This document shows positions 7,945-10,445 of a stretch of DNA of 10,445 nt, piece after piece; position 1 is the first letter of the stretch; each line of letters starts with the position of its first letter. The notes beneath the pieces were generated by a model that had not been told where the DNA came from, made no database searches, and saw only the letters and a program-made list of their open reading frames with translations. The position numbers and the translations under genes are program-made. Origin of the DNA: JAXDLK01 sp034666665 (GTDB lineage: Bacteria > Desulfobacterota > Binatia > JACPRU01); contig JAXDLK010000013.1 in NCBI GenBank assembly GCA_034666665.1, forward strand, positions 1-10,445, given 5' to 3'.

Positions 7945-8933
7945 CCGCCCACCCATCCCGAGGCGAATTCCGCCCACGCCGGAGGCTCGCCGACGAGCTC
8001 GGGACCGCGCCCGGGTCCCGAGCGGAGCACGCGCCGGACACCCGGCACCGCGCCGAGCGCCGCCTCGACCGCGGAGGCTGCTCCCGGGTCGCAGAGCACC
8101 TTCACCTGCGGGCCCGCGTCGATCGTGAAGTAGGCTTCGATTCCTCGCCGGCGGAGGCTCCAGACCTCCTGGATGACCGCTACCGTGGCCGGCTCCCAGT
8201 AGAGGAGCGGTGGATCGCTCGCCATGGCCACGGCATGCATCCGCAAGCAGTTCCGCTCCGCGAGCGTTCCCAGCCGCGCGAGATCGCGAGCCGCGATCGC
8301 CGAGCGTGCTTCCTCCAGGTCGCCGGGGCTCTGCGCGATCCAGGCGGCGTAGTACGGTGACGACCGCGCCGTCCGGAGCATGCCTTCTCGAGAGCCGACC
8401 GGCTTCGGCGCCTCGCTGGTCACGGCGATGCGGATCGCCAGCGGCCAGTGGTCCTCCGCAAAGACCGCGACGACCTCGTCGGTGGAGCCGGGCCGCCACT
8501 CGACGAATCCTCCGAGGAGCGACCGGCAGGCGGAGCCAGAGCCCTCGCGCGCCAAGGCGGCGAGCGCCGACAGCGGCAGCTCCGCCCCCGCGGCGGCGAC
8601 GGTGGCCGTGGCCAGGGCAGCGAACGTCGAGGCGGACGACGCGAGGCCCGCAGCGACCGGAAACGTCGAGGCCAGCAGCACCTGCGCGTGGCTGGAGACA
8701 CCGAGCCGTCGTCGCGCGCGGTCGAGGAACTCGACGACGCGGTCGGCGGGCCCCGCCGGGCGCCACTCCACACGATCCTCCCGCAGGCCTGGATCGAAGC
8801 GAACGCCGGCGAGCGTTGCCAGGCCGTCCAGCGTGACGGAGATGCTGCCGCTCGCCGCGTGGTTGCCCGCACCGGGAAGCTTCCCCCAGTACTTCACGAG
8901 GGCGAGATTGGCGTTGGCGATTGCCCAGGCCAC
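7941..8933 (-). CDS. mvaD: Diphosphomevalonate decarboxylase
   Basis: A 330-residue GHMP-fold enzyme that converts 5-diphosphomevalonate to IPP with ATP use and CO2 release. Visible motifs: NANLALVKYWGK (residues 7-18), STFPVAAGLASSASTFAALA (89-108), the phosphate loop GSGSACRSLLGGFVEW (131-146) with Arg137, and FTIDAGPQVKVL (269-280) with the catalytic Asp272. The Asp and the KYWGK lysine argue for a true decarboxylase rather than a mevalonate 3-kinase. The start is GTG at 8933. An in-frame TAA five codons upstream, with no other start codon between, leaves no longer option. It lacks a good Shine-Dalgarno. It is the first gene of the operon, directly behind the promoter and operator array. 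Confidence 0.95.
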   Translation of the reverse strand: MAWAIANANLALVKYWGKLPGAGNHAASGSISVTLDGLATLAGVRFDPGLREDRVEWRPAGPADRVVEFLDRARRRLGVSSHAQVLLASTFPVAAGLASSASTFAALATATVAAAGAELPLSALAALAREGSGSACRSLLGGFVEWRPGSTDEVVAVFAEDHWPLAIRIAVTSEAPKPVGSREGMLRTARSSPYYAAWIAQSPGDLEEARSAIAARDLARLGTLAERNCLRMHAVAMASDPPLLYWEPATVAVIQEVWSLRRRGIEAYFTIDAGPQVKVLCDPGAASAVEAALGAVPGVRRVLRSGPGRGPELVGEPPAWAEFASGWVGG

Positions 8934-8949
8934 CTGACCGTTTGATTAG
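8934..8949. promoter_or_regulatory. Operator site A
   Basis: CTGACCGTTTGATTAG is the third copy, matching site C at 11 of 16 positions. It is centred 32 bp from site B, about three turns. It directly abuts the mvaD GTG codon, so bound protein here could also act as a roadblock. It is the weakest palindrome of the three and is supported mainly by its similarity to site B. Confidence 0.45.
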
Positions 8950-8965
8950 GAACCGTCGAACAATC

Positions 8966-8981
8966 CTAATCGATTGGTCAG
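8966..8981. promoter_or_regulatory. Operator site B
   Basis: CTAATCGATTGGTCAG is an imperfect copy of site C with an AATCGATT palindromic core. Its centre is 22 bp from that of site C, about two helical turns. Read on the minus strand with two extra bases (8981 to 8964), it matches site A at 15 of 18 positions. It overlaps the predicted transcription start. Confidence 0.5.
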
Positions 8982-9010
8982 CGGATACTAACCTATCGGT
9001 TAGGTGTCAA
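8982..9010 (-). promoter_or_regulatory. Predicted sigma-70 promoter of the mevalonate-hopanoid operon
   Basis: On the minus strand a perfect TTGACA -35 (9010 down to 9005) is followed after exactly 17 bp by TATCCG (8987 to 8982), a weak -10 matching the TAT of TATAAT only. Transcription would begin near 8975, about 40 nt before the mvaD GTG. The region is visibly AT-richer than the surrounding genes. The perfect palindrome at 8988-9003 fills the spacer, which suggests repressor occlusion. The -35 and spacing are seen; the start site is inferred. Confidence 0.6.
8988..9003. promoter_or_regulatory. Operator site C (perfect palindrome in the promoter spacer)
   Basis: CTAACCTATCGGTTAG has perfect 6-bp arms (CTAACC/GGTTAG) around a 4-bp centre. 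It sits exactly between the predicted -35 and -10, where a dimeric repressor would block RNA polymerase. Size and symmetry suit a TetR-like dimer, but the binding family is inferred. It matches site B at 12 of 16 positions. Confidence 0.6.
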
Positions 9011-9026
9011 TACGGAATGAGCGATT

Positions 9027-9530
9027 TCATAGTGGCTCGATCAGAAACAGCTCTTCGCCGTACTCCACCGTCTGGCCGTTCTCGGCCACGATGCGGGTGA
9101 CCCGGCCGCGAAATTCGGCCTCGATCTCGTTCATCATCTTCATCGCTTCGATGATGCAGAGGGTGTCGCCCTTCTCCACCACCGAGCCCACGTCCACGAA
9201 CGACGGGGCGTCCGGGCTCGGGGATCGGTAGAAGGTGCCGACCATCGGAGAAATGATCGGACGGCTCTGGTCCGCCCGCGGCTCGGCGGCGGGCGCGGAG
9301 GGGTGCGGTGCGGCGGTGAGGACGGGCGCGGGAGAAGCGGCCGGCGGCGGCGCCTCGGCGCGGCCGCGCACCAGGCGAACCTTGGAGGGACCGTCCTCGA
9401 TCTCGATCTCGATCAGCTGGTGCGCGTTCATCAGCTGCACGAGCTCGGAGATGCCGTCGAGATCGATCCATCCCCGGGCCTCACGCCCCCTCGACGGTTC
9501 CTCGCGCTTCCGCTCCTTCACGGGCTCCAC
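9027..9530 (-). CDS. accB: AccB, biotin carboxyl carrier protein of acetyl-CoA carboxylase
   Basis: A 167-residue carrier protein holding the biotin that shuttles carboxyl groups in malonyl-CoA synthesis. Layout: a charged N-terminus; the usual AccB N-terminal region (about 22-55, LDGISELVQLMNAHQLIEIE); an Ala/Pro-rich linker (about 58-90); and a biotinyl domain. The domain has the AccB-type thumb SPMVGTFYRSPSPDAPSF (94-111) and the biotinylation motif EAMKMMNEIEAE (128-139), with Lys131 as target. An in-frame TGA five codons upstream limits the start to GTG at 9530 or GTG at 9521. GGAAGG lies 8 nt before the second and only abuts the first, so 9521 may be the true start. No accC follows; the mevalonate operon begins after 93 bp. 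Confidence 0.95.
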   Translation of the reverse strand: MEPVKERKREEPSRGREARGWIDLDGISELVQLMNAHQLIEIEIEDGPSKVRLVRGRAEAPPPAASPAPVLTAAPHPSAPAAEPRADQSRPIISPMVGTFYRSPSPDAPSFVDVGSVVEKGDTLCIIEAMKMMNEIEAEFRGRVTRIVAENGQTVEYGEELFLIEPL

Positions 9531-9566
9531 CTTCCAGACGGGTCAAACGTGCCGGGAATGCCGTCC

Positions 9567-9609
9567 ACCGTCGCTCGCCGCGGCCGACGCCGGCGCGGCG
9601 ACCGACGGT
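9567..9609 (-). terminator. GC-rich hairpin between hpt and accB (possible attenuator or partial terminator)
   Basis: Arms of 16 bases (9567-9582 and 9594-9609) pair at 15 positions around an 11-base loop. The structure starts 3 nt after the hpt stop codon. There is no T-run after it on the minus strand, so intrinsic termination would be poor. It could act as an mRNA stability or processing element, or a Rho-assisted or pausing site, lowering or uncoupling accB expression relative to aroQ and hpt. The stem is seen directly; its role is inferred. Confidence 0.45.
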
Positions 9610-9612
9610 CGC

Positions 9613-9948
9613 CTACTCCGGCTCCTCGAAGACTACCTCGATGCGGTCGAGGTAGGAGGAGAGCTGCTCCGCGTCGCGCTCGATGATCTGCGACTGCTTG
9701 CCGATCGCCGCCCGCTCGAGCGAGCCGCCGATGTGGGTGATCTGCTCGAAGCCGTAGCCGCCGCCCATGCCCTTCATGCCGTGGCCCAGGTAGCGGATCG
9801 TGTCGAAATCACCCTGGTCGAGCGCGGTGCGGATGGCCTTCAAGTCGTTGCGCCGGTTCTCGAGAAACCCCGGGATCAAGTCCTGCAGCTCCGGGTCGAC
9901 CTTGATCACGATCCGGGCGCCGGTCGCCGTCCTTCGCTGCTCGCTCAT
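9613..9948 (-). CDS. Stand-alone Hpt-domain phosphotransfer protein
   Basis: A 111-residue soluble protein consisting of a single Hpt domain. The phosphoacceptor helix reads IRYLGHGMKGMGGGYGFEQI (residues 51-70), with His56 as the predicted phosphorylated residue and the conserved Lys59-Gly60 after it. The rest is predicted helical (PELQDLIPGFLENRRNDLKA before, LERAAIGKQSQIIERDAEQL after), as expected for a four-helix bundle. Such proteins pass phosphate between hybrid sensor kinases and response-regulator receivers. No kinase or receiver is in the window, so its partners are unknown. The ATG at 9948 has AGGAGA about 12 nt upstream. A metabolic neighbourhood between aroQ and accB is unusual for this family. 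Confidence 0.85.
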   Translation of the reverse strand: MSEQRRTATGARIVIKVDPELQDLIPGFLENRRNDLKAIRTALDQGDFDTIRYLGHGMKGMGGGYGFEQITHIGGSLERAAIGKQSQIIERDAEQLSSYLDRIEVVFEEPE

Positions 9949-10016
9949 GGGGACTCAGTGTCTCCTCGCCCTTCGGGCGGTGTCAAGTCGATGCCGGAAG
10001 CTCGAAGCCAGGCAGC

Positions 10017-10445
10017 TCAGCGCGTCGATCGCTTGCGCGCGGGTCGCGCACGAGGCGGGATCGGCTTGCTGTTCCGGAGGATGGAAACCGCCGCACGGAT
10101 GCCCAGCAGATAGCTCTCGGCGCCGAAGCCGATCACCTGCCCGACGGCGACGTCGGCGATGTAGGAATGGTGCCGAAACGGCTCGCGACGGTGGACGTTC
10201 GACAGATGTACCTCGACGACCGGCAGATTGGCGCTCAGCACCGCGTCGCGAATCGCGACCGAGGTGTGCGTGAACGCCCCGGGGTTGAAGACGATCGCGT
10301 CGAACTCGTCAACCGCCTCCTGGATGCGGTCGATGAGCTCACCCTCGGCATTGGACTGGAAGCTCTCCACGCGAACCCCCAGCTGCTCGCCGAGCGTCCG
10401 CGCGGCGGCGACGATCTCGTCGAGCGTGGTCCGCCCGTAGACCGA
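10017..10445 (-). CDS. aroQ: AroQ, type II 3-dehydroquinate dehydratase (5' end outside window)
   Basis: The window holds 142 residues plus the stop; roughly the first 20 residues are missing. The enzyme dehydrates 3-dehydroquinate to 3-dehydroshikimate in aromatic amino acid synthesis. The visible part begins SVYGRTTLDEIV, whose Tyr is the conserved active-site tyrosine. It continues with VESFQSNAEGELIDRI, FNPGAFTHTSVAIRDAV, VEVHLSNVHRREPFRHHSYI and ADVAVGQVIGFGAESYLLGI, all typical of AroQ. A GTG at 10370 lies inside the conserved sequence and is not the true start, since the frame remains open and homologous to the window edge. The C-terminus ends in a basic Pro/Arg tail (PPRARPARKRSTR). 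It appears to head the aroQ-hpt-accB group. Confidence 0.95.
   Translation of the reverse strand, partial: SVYGRTTLDEIVAAARTLGEQLGVRVESFQSNAEGELIDRIQEAVDEFDAIVFNPGAFTHTSVAIRDAVLSANLPVVEVHLSNVHRREPFRHHSYIADVAVGQVIGFGAESYLLGIRAAVSILRNSKPIPPRARPARKRSTR

Larger units (their letters stand above)
8934..8981. repeat. 48-bp imperfect inverted repeat in the mvaD leader
   Basis: Eighteen-base arms (8934-8951 and 8964-8981) are complementary at 15 positions around a 12-base centre. The uninterrupted parts are CTGACC/GGTCAG outside and GATTAGGA/TCCTAATC inside. The arms are operators A and B in opposite orientation. If transcribed, at least the inner 8-bp stem could form in the leader just before the GTG start, where no clear ribosome site is seen. 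No T-tract follows on the minus strand, so it is not a typical terminator. Confidence 0.7.

Noticed and set aside
7941..8933. Archaeal-type phosphomevalonate decarboxylase or mevalonate 3-kinase
   Set aside because: The catalytic Asp272 and the KYWGK lysine are present, and a phosphomevalonate kinase is encoded next to it, which gives the classical pathway.
8934..8981. The 48-bp palindrome as a terminator for accB
   Set aside because: It lies downstream of the predicted mvaD promoter, lacks a T-tract on the minus strand, and consists of copies of the operator sequence.
9967..9979. Small hairpin CGCCC-TTC-GGGCG upstream of hpt
   Set aside because: Only a 5-bp stem, with no T-run. Stems like this are frequent by chance in GC-rich DNA.
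9963..9986. A second TTGACA on the minus strand between aroQ and hpt, as a possible hpt-accB promoter
   Set aside because: No -10 of usable quality is found at 16-18 bp; the best is GACACT at 18 bp with 3 of 6 matches. The 68-bp gap also suits read-through from aroQ. The hexamer may be chance.

Overview
The window is high-GC bacterial DNA in which every gene reads on the minus strand, so gene order is right to left. It is almost fully coding, and the longest gap between genes is 93 bp. Gene content (type II HMG-CoA reductase, FMN-type isopentenyl diphosphate isomerase, hopanoid genes, AccB, AroQ) points to a hopanoid-making bacterium that uses the mevalonate route. A Myxococcota, Desulfobacterota-like or related uncultured lineage would fit, but the sequence alone does not place it.

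Right part (10445 to 9027): aroQ (3-dehydroquinase, 5' end outside the window), a small stand-alone Hpt phosphotransfer protein, and accB (biotin carboxyl carrier protein). The usual accB partner accC is not downstream. A strong GC-rich hairpin separates hpt and accB.

Control region (about 8934 to 9010): an AT-richer gap with a perfect -35 TTGACA and a weak -10 facing left. It also holds three related 16-bp palindromic sites (8934-8949, 8966-8981, 8988-9003) spaced 32 and 22 bp centre to centre. The best site fills the promoter spacer exactly. The other two lie in the presumed leader as inverted copies and form a 48-bp imperfect palindrome ending next to the GTG start of the first gene. This looks like a repressor-controlled promoter. 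The repressor gene is not in the window.

Left part (8933 to 1): nine tightly packed genes, mostly overlapping by 4 to 17 bp: mvaD, mvaK2, fni, mvaA, mvaK1, shc, hpnC, hpnD and the start of hpnE. Together they encode HMG-CoA -> mevalonate -> IPP/DMAPP, and then FPP -> presqualene-PP -> hydroxysqualene -> squalene -> hopene. Only HMG-CoA synthase (and thiolase) and farnesyl diphosphate synthase are missing from the line acetyl-CoA to hopene. Putting the mevalonate pathway and hopanoid backbone synthesis in one apparently co-regulated transcription unit is the main point of interest, because most well-studied hopanoid producers use the MEP pathway. The individual enzymes are recognisable members of known families. 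The novelty lies in the arrangement, the operator array, and an HMG-CoA reductase that lacks the usual C-terminal flap.
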